Source: JBCBDX01 sp039815825
Lineage (GTDB): Bacteria; Pseudomonadota; Alphaproteobacteria; Rhizobiales; Rhizobiaceae
Reading direction: 5' to 3'
Length of the DNA: 64,000 bases
Assembly (NCBI GenBank): GCA_039815825.1
Contig: JBCBYO010000013.1
Span: 9,243 to 73,242, forward strand
Shown: one piece after another, positions 35,650-44,297 of the stretch
Position numbering within the stretch: the first letter of the stretch is position 1
How the letters are laid out: every line of letters begins with the position of its first letter
Position numbers and translations under genes: made by a program
The notes under the pieces: generated by a model
Told to the model about the DNA's origin: nothing
Seen by the model: only the letters and a program-made list of their open reading frames with translations
Database searches by the model: none

Positions 35650-37287
35650 TTACATCATGCCCATGCCGCCCATGTCAGGCATACCGCCCGGTGCAGCTGG
35701 TGCATCTTTCTGTGGCAGTTCAGCAATCATCGCTTCTGTTGTGATCAACAGGCCAGCAACCGATGCCGCATCTTGCAATGCTGTGCGAACAACTTTCACC
35801 GGATCGACAATGCCGAGCCCGATCATGTCACCGAACTCGCCTGTTTGGGCGTTAAAGCCGTAAGCAGCTTTGTTCTCGTCCATGATTTTGCCTACGATAA
35901 CAGAAGCTTCTTCACCGGCGTTCGCAGCGATCTGACGGGCAGGGGCCTGCAGAGCACGGCGTACGATGTTGATGCCAGCTTCTTGATCAGCATTTTCGCC
36001 TTTGGCGTCGATGAATTTTGAAGCGCGAAGAAGAGCTGTACCACCGCCAGGAACAATGCCCTCTTCAACGGCAGCGCGTGTCGCGTTTAATGCATCGTCA
36101 ACGCGGTCCTTCTTCTCTTTAACTTCAACTTCAGTAGCGCCGCCAACACGGATGACAGCAACACCGCCGGCGAGTTTTGCGAGGCGCTCTTGCAGCTTCT
36201 CACGGTCGTAATCGGAAGAGGTTTCTTCGATCTGCGCTTTGATCTGGGCAACGCGGCCTTCAATGTCAGACTTCTGGCCCGCGCCATCGACGATTGTTGT
36301 GTTCTCTTTTGAAATCTCAACTTTCTTGGCTGTGCCGAGCATCTCGAGAGAAACGTTCTCGAGTTTGATGCCGAGATCTTCAGAGATCACGGTGCCGCCT
36401 GTCAGGATCGCGATGTCTTCGAGCATCGCTTTACGGCGATCGCCGAAGCCCGGTGCTTTAACAGCAGCAATTTTCAGGCCGCCACGCAGCTTGTTGACCA
36501 CCAATGTCGCAAGCGCTTCGCCTTCAACATCTTCAGCAATGATCAGGAGCGGACGTGAGGACTGTACAACCGACTCAAGGATCGGAAGCATAGCTTGCAG
36601 GTTTGAAAGCTTTTTCTCGTGGATCAAGATGAACGGATCTTCCAGATCAGCGATCATCTTTTCCGGGTTTGTCACGAAGTAAGGTGACAAGTAACCACGG
36701 TCGAACTGCATGCCTTCAACAACTTCCAGCTCTGTTTCAGCTGTCTTGGCTTCTTCAACAGTGATGACGCCTTCGTTGCCAACCTTTTGCATGGCTTCGG
36801 CAATGTCTTCACCGATTTGCTTGTCACCATTGGCAGAGATGGTGCCAACCTGGGCAACTTCCTCGGAAGTTTTGATTTTTGTTGCCTTTGCGAGGACGTC
36901 TTTAACGACTTCAGCAACAGCCATGTCGATGCCGCGCTTCAGGTCCATTGGGTTCATGCCAGCAGCGACAGCCTTGTGGCCTTCCTGAACGATGGACTGT
37001 GCCAAAACTGTAGCAGTTGTGGTACCGTCACCGGCAATGTCGTTTGTCTTTGACGCGACTTCGCGCAGCATTTGTGCGCCCATGTTTTCGAACTTGTCTT
37101 CCAGTTCGATTTCCTTGGCGACAGAAACACCATCTTTTGTGATGCGTGGTGCGCCAAATGACTTGTCCAAAACAACGTTACGGCCTTTCGGGCCAAGTGT
37201 TACTTTTACGGCGTCGGCGAGAATGTTGACACCAGCCAGCATGCGCTCACGTGCCGAACGGCCGAAGATGACTTCTTTAGCTGCCAT
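35650..37287 (-). CDS. groEL: 60-kDa chaperonin GroEL
   Basis: The 545-residue subunit of the ATP-driven folding chamber. It begins MAAKEVIFGRSARERMLAGV, has the ATP-binding segment VTLGPKGRNVVLDKSFGAPR and DGTTTATVLAQSIVQEG, the EGMQFDRGYLSPYFVTNPEK region, the KAPGFGDRRKAMLEDIAILT apical part, and the flexible Gly-Gly-Met tail ending GGMGMM. ATG 37287 follows AAGGAG with 7-base spacing. It is the second gene of groES-groEL; the 69-bp gap between them contains a GGGGCCCC palindrome. Transcription is expected to be controlled by the promoter and CIRCE before groES. The last codons are duplicated in the downstream repeat. Confidence 0.98.
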   Translation of the reverse strand: MAAKEVIFGRSARERMLAGVNILADAVKVTLGPKGRNVVLDKSFGAPRITKDGVSVAKEIELEDKFENMGAQMLREVASKTNDIAGDGTTTATVLAQSIVQEGHKAVAAGMNPMDLKRGIDMAVAEVVKDVLAKATKIKTSEEVAQVGTISANGDKQIGEDIAEAMQKVGNEGVITVEEAKTAETELEVVEGMQFDRGYLSPYFVTNPEKMIADLEDPFILIHEKKLSNLQAMLPILESVVQSSRPLLIIAEDVEGEALATLVVNKLRGGLKIAAVKAPGFGDRRKAMLEDIAILTGGTVISEDLGIKLENVSLEMLGTAKKVEISKENTTIVDGAGQKSDIEGRVAQIKAQIEETSSDYDREKLQERLAKLAGGVAVIRVGGATEVEVKEKKDRVDDALNATRAAVEEGIVPGGGTALLRASKFIDAKGENADQEAGINIVRRALQAPARQIAANAGEEASVIVGKIMDENKAAYGFNAQTGEFGDMIGLGIVDPVKVVRTALQDAASVAGLLITTEAMIAELPQKDAPAAPGGMPDMGGMGMM

Positions 37288-37356
37288 TTTAATACTCCTT
37301 GGGGCGGGGCCCCGATTTTATTAGATTGAAAAGCGGATTTGGATGAGCGTCGGCAA

Positions 37357-37653
37357 TCAGCCGATGATGCCCATGATGTCGCTTTCTTTCATGATCAACA
37401 GGTCTTCGCCGTTCAGCTTGACTTCGGTGCCTGACCATTTGCCAAATAGAACGCGGTCGCCGGCTTTAACGTCGAGTTCGACGATTTTGCCACTGTCATC
37501 GCGTGCGCCATTGCCAACAGCGACAACTTCGCCTTCCTGTGGCTTTTCTTTTGCGGTGTCAGGAATGATGATGCCACCGGATGTTTTTTCTTCTGAGTCA
37601 ACGCGGCGAACGACAACGCGGTCGTGCAGCGGACGAAAGTTCATCTCTGCCAT
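37357..37653 (-). CDS. groES: 10-kDa co-chaperonin GroES
   Basis: The 98-residue lid of the GroEL chamber. It starts MAEMNFRPLHDRVVVRRVDS, has the mobile loop EEKTSGGIIIPDTAKEKPQ and ends with GEDLLIMKESDIMGIIG. ATG 37653 is chosen because this N-terminus is invariant in the family; the upstream open frame reaches into the CIRCE element and is non-coding. It is the first gene of the heat-shock operon. Confidence 0.98.
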   Translation of the reverse strand: MAEMNFRPLHDRVVVRRVDSEEKTSGGIIIPDTAKEKPQEGEVVAVGNGARDDSGKIVELDVKAGDRVLFGKWSGTEVKLNGEDLLIMKESDIMGIIG

Positions 37654-37700
37654 GAGTTTTACCTTTGAAATGGTTGTTTCCCGTCGCGCCCATTGGCGCG

Positions 37701-37727
37701 CTAGCACTCGTTAGTGGTGAGTGCTAG
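37701..37727 (-). promoter_or_regulatory. CIRCE element (HrcA operator) of groESL
   Basis: CTAGCACTC-N9-GAGTGCTAG, with the fixed 9-base spacer, lies 48 bp before groES. The consensus TTAGCACTC/GAGTGCTAA is changed at the outer pair in a compensating way (C-G in place of T-A), and the palindrome extends to 11-bp arms (37699-37729). HrcA binds CIRCE to repress groESL until heat shock. An hrcA gene is not in this window. Confidence 0.95.
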
Positions 37728-37734
37728 CGAGGCG

Positions 37735-37763
37735 CAAATAGTGGGCATGACATGGCATGTCAA
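37735..37763 (-). promoter_or_regulatory. Sigma-70-type promoter of groESL
   Basis: On the minus strand a perfect -35 TTGACA (37763-37758) is followed after 17 bases by TATTTG (37740-37735), placing the start of transcription at about 37728, at the edge of the CIRCE element. This layout allows HrcA to block initiation. Confidence 0.8.
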
Positions 37764-37786
37764 GGCGCAGCCTTTTCGGCTTAAAC

Positions 37787-37814
37787 AAAAAACCCCGGCT
37801 TGAAGGCCGGGGTT
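37787..37814 (-). terminator. Rho-independent terminator of the vWA/TadG-like gene
   Basis: On the minus strand AACCCCGGC pairs with GCCGGGGTT (9 bp, 6-base loop) and is followed by a run of six T. It lies 25 bp after the stop of the leftward gene at 37839 and directly before the groES promoter, so it insulates the two transcription units. Confidence 0.9.
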
Positions 37815-37838
37815 AGTCTTTGCAACCATTCTACACGA

Positions 37839-39743
37839 TCACTCGTCGTCGAATGCGGTCAGACGCAGCTTGCCGATGTCGTCGCCAATCTTTTCAAAGG
37901 CGGCGATCAGTTCTGCGGAGTTTGTTGCCGAAATGGCTGTATCATCACGTGAAGCGCAGTGGTTGGACAGAGCATTTGCTCGACTACTGTTGTTGTCAAA
38001 TGAGACAAAGTAGACTGTCACGCCTTTTTGCTTGATCTCGGTGCACAGTGCTTCCGTACCGTCGTCAAACATGTCGATCGCTTTGGAGCTTGAATAGCTT
38101 CCGTTATAGAGACCAAACACGTTGTCTTTCGGGTATTGGAGCGACGAATAGGAGTCATCCCACTGCGACGAGTTGGCAGGCACGTTGTCACCATCTGTGA
38201 TAACCACGAGAACTTTCTGTGTCTCGTCAAACTCACCACCACTAGCGATTGGCTCCCAAGGCGTCAGTGTGTTCATCGCCCAAAGCAGGCCAAGGGTAAC
38301 GTCAGTGTTGCCGCCGGCGTACATAGAGTCGATAGCTTGTTTCACATCACCGTTTTGACCGGAGGTCGATGCCGTCAGGCCGGCAATATCGTCACTTAGT
38401 GGCAATACCGATGCTATATCACATTTCCCGTTCGGGTTACGGCTGCTTGTTGTGTACAGGTCGCTGCTCGACATGTTGTGGTACTTCGCGCTGTTGTACA
38501 CACGGGCGTCCTCGTAATTGTCGATTTCCCAATCGTCGCTATTACCGGACCCGGTTTGACCATCAGAGTGGTCGCTGGAGCCACCTTGGTCGTTGATGTA
38601 GTTGTTGGAACCGCTGTGTGAGTCAGACTCGTCCGGCGCCATGATCGGCACATAAAGTGAGTCACCGTCAAAATTGGGGTCCAAAGACGGGTTTGACCAA
38701 GTGGATGTTGTCGGTTCATCGACCGTATAGCGATAGTCGCCCGCACGATGTTCAAAGCATCCTTTGAACGCTGTATTAGTCCAGTCGAACACATCCTTGC
38801 GGGTCACCAAACCCATATTCGATTTCGCAGCCAAAGCCTGAACATTGATGCCGTCGCCATCATCCTCAAGCATGTTGTCGGCTTCAAGGTAGTCAACGAG
38901 TTTCGCAGGATCATAATCACCCCACTCATCGCAGTTGCTGGAGCAGTTCTCGTACATGGCATAGTACATGTCGCCCTGGTTGAGCTTGAACGGTGCCAAA
39001 TAGTTAAAGTGGATCGAAGAATATCCGTCCCAGTCGATCCAGTCTTCCCAAGTCCCGGAATTCACACCTGCAGATGCAGACGCACCGCTGCGCATTTCGT
39101 CATTGGGTAACGAAACCATATTGTCCCACGGTACGATCGAGAATTTCACCGTAGCGTTGGACTGCCCGCTCACTGCAGCGGATGCAGCGTCGATAAGCGC
39201 GTAGGCAGCCTGCTTTGCAGCTTGGATCTTCGTCAAGCTGTTTCCGTCAGCATCGGTCCCCCCATTGCCGCCCATTGAGCCGGAGTTATCGATCGCGATC
39301 GCCACTTCCACGTCCTGGCGACCAAACTGTGCCTGTGTACGCACTATCGGCGAAACGACATCGTAGCCAAACATGTGCATGAAGTGCGTATCAATATCGG
39401 TTTTTGCGACAATCTGGACCTTTCCAGATGTCATATCGACAGAAAACAACCCACCGTCGCTGGGGTCGGTCGAGATTGTCAGGTCCGAAACCGAGCTCAT
39501 CAGGTTGCGTCCTTCCTCGATTAGCTCGGAGCTCTCCATGTCTGGGTTGAGAGCAACCCGCTTGGCCACGTGTAGGGCGACCATTTGTGTTGTGGTTTCC
39601 AAGTCAGTTTTGGCACGGTCGATGTTTGAGTAATCGACGGCCAAGGCTGCGAATCCAAACATTGGCACAACGGCAATCGAAGCCATGATGTATGCGGTGC
39701 CGCTTTCTTCTTTTAGGAAACGCTTAATAATACTTTTCTTCAT
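37839..39743 (-). CDS. TadG-like protein with von Willebrand A domain
   Basis: A 634-residue protein. The N-terminus has a pseudopilin-like membrane segment (SGTAYIMASIAVVPMFGFAA followed by LAVDY), as in TadG/Flp-pilus proteins. A vWA domain starts near residue 148 (VEVAIAIDNSGSMGG, an intact MIDAS DxSxS) and resumes near residue 500 (VLVVITDGDNVP). Between them is an unusually long insert of about 300 residues, part of it extremely rich in Ser, Asp, Asn and Gly. ATG 39743 precedes a Lys/Arg start before the membrane segment. It is divergent from the two TadE-like genes, so the three are probably one functional group, although no TadA/B/C secretion genes are nearby. Confidence 0.82.
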   Translation of the reverse strand: MKKSIIKRFLKEESGTAYIMASIAVVPMFGFAALAVDYSNIDRAKTDLETTTQMVALHVAKRVALNPDMESSELIEEGRNLMSSVSDLTISTDPSDGGLFSVDMTSGKVQIVAKTDIDTHFMHMFGYDVVSPIVRTQAQFGRQDVEVAIAIDNSGSMGGNGGTDADGNSLTKIQAAKQAAYALIDAASAAVSGQSNATVKFSIVPWDNMVSLPNDEMRSGASASAGVNSGTWEDWIDWDGYSSIHFNYLAPFKLNQGDMYYAMYENCSSNCDEWGDYDPAKLVDYLEADNMLEDDGDGINVQALAAKSNMGLVTRKDVFDWTNTAFKGCFEHRAGDYRYTVDEPTTSTWSNPSLDPNFDGDSLYVPIMAPDESDSHSGSNNYINDQGGSSDHSDGQTGSGNSDDWEIDNYEDARVYNSAKYHNMSSSDLYTTSSRNPNGKCDIASVLPLSDDIAGLTASTSGQNGDVKQAIDSMYAGGNTDVTLGLLWAMNTLTPWEPIASGGEFDETQKVLVVITDGDNVPANSSQWDDSYSSLQYPKDNVFGLYNGSYSSSKAIDMFDDGTEALCTEIKQKGVTVYFVSFDNNSSRANALSNHCASRDDTAISATNSAELIAAFEKIGDDIGKLRLTAFDDE

Positions 39744-39895
39744 GATAAGTTCCGCCGAACGAAAAACTGATCATGCCGGTATGCCAGAATTGGCTTACTC
39801 TTCAGTTATTGCGTTTGCTCAAATTCAACCAATTTGAAAAACGGTTCCGAAACCAGAAGCTGATACGGTCTCCCAATCGTGTCTAAGGCGGAACC

Positions 39896-40393
39896 ATGAT
39901 GATTACGCTTCGAAAGCTTTTAAGCGCCAAGGATGGCGTGTCGTCGATTGAATTTGCAATTCTCTCACCGCTGTTTTTTGCGTTGCTCACAGCCGTCTTT
40001 GAAATCAGCAACTTCGTCTATCAGAACGCCTCGGTGCAACGCGCGATCGAGGATGTCATTTACGACATCCGCACGAAGGAAATTTACAACGTCTTTGCGC
40101 AGGATGAGTACGATGACTACTCCATCGAGGATTTTCTGCGCGCTGAGATTTGTAAAAGCGTCTCTGTACCAGACTGCAAAAACAACACCGATATTTTTGT
40201 TCAAACGTTCGATACAGATTACAACTCCTACACCAATTCCGCAGATGGTGATGAACTCTCGCTTGGTTCGCCGGAAACACTCATGCGTGTCGAGGCGTCG
40301 GTAACCTTTCCCAATATCCTCTTCACTGAAGCAATTTTTGGCAAAGATGACCTCACCATCACCGCTGGTTTGACATTTATGACGGAGCCCTAG
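39896..40393 (+). CDS. TadE-like pseudopilin
   Basis: A 165-residue protein with a short basic N-terminus and the prepilin-like hydrophobic segment DGVSSIEFAILSPLFFALLT, which holds the glutamate at the position typical of TadE/TadF. The rest is acidic and has two cysteines (AEICKSVSVPDC) likely to pair in the periplasm. TadE-like proteins are minor components of Flp pili in the outer part of the cell envelope. It is followed 3 bp later by a second such gene. The first ATG is used; the next codon is also ATG. Confidence 0.8.
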   Translation: MMITLRKLLSAKDGVSSIEFAILSPLFFALLTAVFEISNFVYQNASVQRAIEDVIYDIRTKEIYNVFAQDEYDDYSIEDFLRAEICKSVSVPDCKNNTDIFVQTFDTDYNSYTNSADGDELSLGSPETLMRVEASVTFPNILFTEAIFGKDDLTITAGLTFMTEP

Positions 40394-40396
40394 GGT

Positions 40397-41143
40397 ATGG
40401 CATTTTCAGTGTTCAGCTTCCGCAAATGGCTGAAGCGCAGGTTTTACGTTTTTGGGGCCAACTCCCGAGCATCGGTTTCGGTCGAAATGGCATTCATCCT
40501 GCCGACATTTGCCGCGATGGCGTTCCTGACGTGGGACGCTGGAACCGTATACACCCAGTATAAGCGTGGTACGCGCCACTATTATGCGTTGGGCGATATC
40601 ATGTCGGGCCAGACGACCGATGTTACCTGCGGTCGCCTCGATACCATTTCAGAGTTGGTTTATGACTCTTACGCCGCGGGCAATTGGGCGCGGCGGCCAG
40701 AAAAGGGTAGCGGCGTTTCTTTCGACGAGAGCGGTGCATTGGATTTCCGCTTTATTATCCACATGATGCAGGTTGAGGAACAACCCGATGGTTCGTTCGA
40801 TTCCAAAGTGAACTGGAGCTATTATCGAACCGGCCAGGACATGGATAATATTGATAAGAAGAAGCATTATGGTCCCGGCGAGTACGTCGACACGCCCAAT
40901 GGCCTGAGAATTGACGGTCTTGAATATGTGTGGATCGAAGCGCGCCTGTTCATTGCGCCAGCTATCAACTATTTGGGTATTTTTGACTACAGCGAAAAAG
41001 AGAATCAGACCCACAAAGAGGTCGAGCTCGACAAATACTTCCCGCTGCGTTTCGTGACCGCGCTAAATCTGGTCGAAGACTCAGCTAACAACGATTACTT
41101 CACCGAGAAGTGCTGGGATAGTTCGACCTACGTCAAACCTTGA
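40397..41143 (+). CDS. TadE/TadG-like membrane-anchored protein
   Basis: A 248-residue protein. A basic start is followed by SRASVSVEMAFILPTFAAMA, a pseudopilin-like segment with the glutamate at the expected place. The large C-terminal part is Tyr and Asp rich, has no known domain, and carries three cysteines. It is co-transcribed with the TadE-like gene (3-bp gap). It is convergent with the degenerate EAL gene, 5 bp away. Its role is inferred only from the membrane segment and neighbours. Confidence 0.75.
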   Translation: MAFSVFSFRKWLKRRFYVFGANSRASVSVEMAFILPTFAAMAFLTWDAGTVYTQYKRGTRHYYALGDIMSGQTTDVTCGRLDTISELVYDSYAAGNWARRPEKGSGVSFDESGALDFRFIIHMMQVEEQPDGSFDSKVNWSYYRTGQDMDNIDKKKHYGPGEYVDTPNGLRIDGLEYVWIEARLFIAPAINYLGIFDYSEKENQTHKEVELDKYFPLRFVTALNLVEDSANNDYFTEKCWDSSTYVKP

Positions 41144-41148
41144 CGCCT

Positions 41149-42327
41149 TCAAATTTGTTGCAACAGACTACGCGGGCCACCAAAAAAAGGGCCTGCGCCA
41201 TATTGTGCGAAGAGATCGATAGCGTCTGCCGCGTCGCCCTCGGTGGTGATGTTGTTCATTAGAAACATCATTTTTTCACGCTGGAAGAATTCAAAGGCAG
41301 ATATTGCCGCTGGATCTGCCAAGTCGGGGGTGCTGGCGGCGCGAAAGGCCTCTTCTAGACCAACAACGACACCCTCCAAGTCGGACAGAAATTCGATGTC
41401 AGCCGTTTCAAGGTTAAGGTGAAGACCATGGCATGCAATGGCACCGCCCTGCTGGTGTAGCTTTGCCAATCGCCCAAACGCCTTGTTGTCAGCGCGCCCA
41501 AGTGTTTTGCTGTCTGCAAGAAAAATGAGGCCTCGAATAAGCGAGGCCTGCGCGGCAAACAGCTGCTCCAAAGCGGTCCAATGCTGATCGTTTTCCAACA
41601 GATCATGGCCGCAGGGAACCATCAAATAGCATTCATCACCCAATGACGCGAAAACTTGCCGCGAAGCAGCAATGGTTTGCTCGATCAGGCTGCGATCAAA
41701 TACAGCGCTTGCCTCACTGTCCTTTGAAACGAGGTGACGTATGTAACTGGGTCGCTGACGCGGTGGCGTTATTCGTTTTCTGCAAACTTGATAATAGGAT
41801 ACTCGACCGCTTTCCAAATCAACAAAAGGATCGAAATACAATTCGGGCTCAAAAGCGGTTGAACCTATCTCATCGGCCGGTTTGTTCGAAGGTTCCTGCC
41901 GATCGGTGGCTGAACCGTTTACGACGTCCGGTATTGTTTTGTTTTCTCGCCGCATTGGCGCTTGGCCAAAATGGGAAGGTTGCGCATCCTCAGAAAGACC
42001 CACTTTTTGGCGGGAATCCGGGTCAGCTTCAGATTTCGTTTTTGACACTCTATCAGCGCGCGCATCTTCAATGGCTCGTGTAGCCATACGCAGACTTTCA
42101 CGCGCACCGATGTCGGCAACCGGTTCCGCCCGCGGTTTGCGGCTGATGAACTGAACGCCGACAATAAATATCAGGGCCCCTACGATCGCCAACAAACTGT
42201 TTAGCAACGACGATTCTGGAAAAAGGGCAAAATTGGCTAACTGGTCTGGAAGCAATAATGAAGCTGCGGCGACAGCACCCATCGCCAAGCTCACTGCAAC
42301 CATCAAAAAACCTAAGATGCGAATCAT
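41149..42327 (-). CDS. Membrane protein with a degenerate EAL domain
   Basis: A 392-residue protein with two N-terminal membrane segments (MIRILGFLMVAVSLAMGAVA, LLNSLLAIVGALIFIVGVQF), a polar linker of about 110 residues and a C-terminal EAL-type fold starting YFDPFVDLESGRVSYYQVCR. At the position of the EAL catalytic triplet stand Gln-Val-Cys, and other metal ligands appear lost, so phosphodiesterase activity is unlikely; it may bind c-di-GMP or a protein partner. ATG 42327 follows AGGGGTGG; an ATG at 42357 is an alternative. It is divergent from the HAD gene. Confidence 0.72.
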   Translation of the reverse strand: MIRILGFLMVAVSLAMGAVAAASLLLPDQLANFALFPESSLLNSLLAIVGALIFIVGVQFISRKPRAEPVADIGARESLRMATRAIEDARADRVSKTKSEADPDSRQKVGLSEDAQPSHFGQAPMRRENKTIPDVVNGSATDRQEPSNKPADEIGSTAFEPELYFDPFVDLESGRVSYYQVCRKRITPPRQRPSYIRHLVSKDSEASAVFDRSLIEQTIAASRQVFASLGDECYLMVPCGHDLLENDQHWTALEQLFAAQASLIRGLIFLADSKTLGRADNKAFGRLAKLHQQGGAIACHGLHLNLETADIEFLSDLEGVVVGLEEAFRAASTPDLADPAAISAFEFFQREKMMFLMNNITTEGDAADAIDLFAQYGAGPFFGGPRSLLQQI

Positions 42328-42454
42328 TCCACCCCTACACAAAGCCTTTTGCTTCATTACGTGCAAATTGTTGACTTCGGTAATCCAAAACTGGTGACAC
42401 GGTGAAAACGTTGGGTTAACCGCTCGGCGCAAACGCAAGAAAGGAACGAGCGAG

Positions 42455-43303
42455 ATGGAACTGGTCGGCGATTTTGGCGAAGTATCGTCCCGCTATGATG
42501 TGATCTTGTGTGATGTCTGGGGTGTTTTACACAACGGACAAACCGCGTGGAGCGCGGCGTCCAAAGCGCTGATTGCTGCGCGCAAGGCAGGAAAAACTGT
42601 TGTTCTCCTGACCAATTCACCGCGTCCACACCCTGGTGTGCGCCAGCAGCTTGGTATTTTGGGTGTTCCAGAAGAGGCGTATGACGCGATCGCCACCTCG
42701 GGTGATGTAACCCAGGTACTCATCGCAGATGCCCCCCGCCGCCAGTTTCACCTCGGTCCGGACCGCGATCTAGCACTGTTTGATGGTTTGGATGTAGATC
42801 TGGTCGACGAGTTTGAAGCCAGCGCTATCGTTTGCACGGGCCTTTACGATGACGAAAGCGAAACGCCTGACGATTACGAAGAGATGCTGATGCGTTTGCG
42901 CGGGCGGAACTTGCCTTTCATCTGCGCCAACCCTGACATCGTCGTCGAGCGCGGTAACCGATTGGTCTATTGTGCCGGAGCACTGGCGCGCCGGTACGGC
43001 CTCATGGGCGGTCGCACGCTAATCGCTGGAAAACCTCACCGGCCGATCTACGAGTTGGCGATGAAACTGGCATCTGAGGCGCGTGGTGCCGAGGTGACCA
43101 AAGCGCAAACACTGGTTATCGGTGACGGTATTACAACTGATGCAAAGGGTGCCATGGACAATGGCTATGATTTGCTTTTTGTCACCGATGGCATCCATGC
43201 GCGCGAATATGGCGATCACGGCGCACCTGACCTTGAGAAGGTACATGCATTTCTTGACGATTTTGGCGCTAAACCGGTCGCCTTGATGACCAAACTCGCA
43301 TAA
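42455..43303 (+). CDS. HAD-IIA (NagD-like) phosphatase, TIGR01459 type
   Basis: A 282-residue cytoplasmic protein of the haloacid dehalogenase family, class IIA: VILCDVWGVLHNGQTAW near residue 17 holds the nucleophile Asp, TVVLLTNSPRPHPGVRQQLG is motif II, and LVIGDGITTDAKGAMDNGYD is motif IV. The type is the group found in alphaproteobacteria just upstream of ribF, as here (9-bp gap). A role in dephosphorylating a metabolite, perhaps FMN-related, is suggested by the position only. ATG 42455 follows GAACGAGCGAG. Confidence 0.85.
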   Translation: MELVGDFGEVSSRYDVILCDVWGVLHNGQTAWSAASKALIAARKAGKTVVLLTNSPRPHPGVRQQLGILGVPEEAYDAIATSGDVTQVLIADAPRRQFHLGPDRDLALFDGLDVDLVDEFEASAIVCTGLYDDESETPDDYEEMLMRLRGRNLPFICANPDIVVERGNRLVYCAGALARRYGLMGGRTLIAGKPHRPIYELAMKLASEARGAEVTKAQTLVIGDGITTDAKGAMDNGYDLLFVTDGIHAREYGDHGAPDLEKVHAFLDDFGAKPVALMTKLA

Positions 43304-43312
43304 TCGGTAACA

Positions 43313-44296
43313 ATGGCGATCAAGCGTTTTACGGGCTTTGAAGAACTGCACGCTCCTTTCACCGACGGTATCGTCGCGATTGGAAATTTTGATGGCGTGC
43401 ATTTGGGGCATCAGTCGGTTTTGTCACGGGCTATCAACGCTGGGATTAGCGGTCCTCGCATTGCACTGACCTTTGAACCACACCCGAGACAGTTTTTTCG
43501 GCCCGATACTCTTTTGCCGCGCATAACGCCCGCTGACCAGAAAGCGCAACTTTTAGGTGCCGTCGGTTTCGATGCCGTGGTCGAACAGCCGTTCACCAAA
43601 ACGTTCTCAGCATTAACGGCCGAAGACTTTATCTCCAACATTCTCGTCGACGGTTTTAAGGCACAACATGTGGTGACCGGTTTCGACTTCCATTTCGGCG
43701 CTAAAAGGGGAGGCGGACCGGCCTTCATGTTAGAGGCGGGAGCCCGCCATGGATTTGAAGTGACGCTGGTTGACGCTTTTCGCGATGATCAAGCCGAGGT
43801 TATTTCGTCCAGCCGGATCCGCGAAGCGCTTGCTGCTGGTGATCTTACCGGAGCCAATCGTCTTTTAGGCTACCATTACCGTGTGACCGCACCGATCACA
43901 GCTGGCAAGCAATTGGGCCGTACATTGGGGTATCCCACCGCGAACATGGCGCTGCCCGAAGGCACACCGCTCGCCCATGGCATATACGCGGTACGCTTTC
44001 ATCGCGCAGACGGAACGATCCACGACGGAGTTGCAAGCTATGGCAGACGACCGACGGTGGATGAAGACGGCGCGCCGTTGCTGGAGACATTTGTCTTTGA
44101 TTTTGACGATGATCTCTACGGTGAGCTCTGCACGGTTTCTCTGGTCGCTTATCTTCGCGGCGAAGAAAAGTTCGATGGGTTGGACGCCTTGAAAACGCAG
44201 ATGGACAGGGACGCCGACGTGGCGCGAGAGATTCTTGCCATTCTCCGTCCCCTTTCGGACCTTGATGCCAAATTGACATTTGCCGGAGAGCTATAA
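43313..44296 (+). CDS. ribF: Bifunctional riboflavin kinase / FAD synthetase
   Basis: Makes FMN from riboflavin and FAD from FMN. The 327-residue protein has the N-terminal FAD synthetase domain with VAIGNFDGVHLGHQSVLSRA, FEPHPRQFFRPD and the ISSSRIREALAAGDLTGANR loop, and the C-terminal kinase domain with GRTLGYPTANMALPEG. ATG 43313 is 9 bp after the HAD gene. The stop at 44296 is next to the start of the first SDR gene. Confidence 0.95.
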   Translation: MAIKRFTGFEELHAPFTDGIVAIGNFDGVHLGHQSVLSRAINAGISGPRIALTFEPHPRQFFRPDTLLPRITPADQKAQLLGAVGFDAVVEQPFTKTFSALTAEDFISNILVDGFKAQHVVTGFDFHFGAKRGGGPAFMLEAGARHGFEVTLVDAFRDDQAEVISSSRIREALAAGDLTGANRLLGYHYRVTAPITAGKQLGRTLGYPTANMALPEGTPLAHGIYAVRFHRADGTIHDGVASYGRRPTVDEDGAPLLETFVFDFDDDLYGELCTVSLVAYLRGEEKFDGLDALKTQMDRDADVAREILAILRPLSDLDAKLTFAGEL

Positions 44297-44297
44297 A

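Noticed and set aside
35093..36021. Plus-strand open frames crossing the N run
   Set aside because: They exist only because N was translated as X and because the 130-bp repeat carries few stops; no protein similarity.
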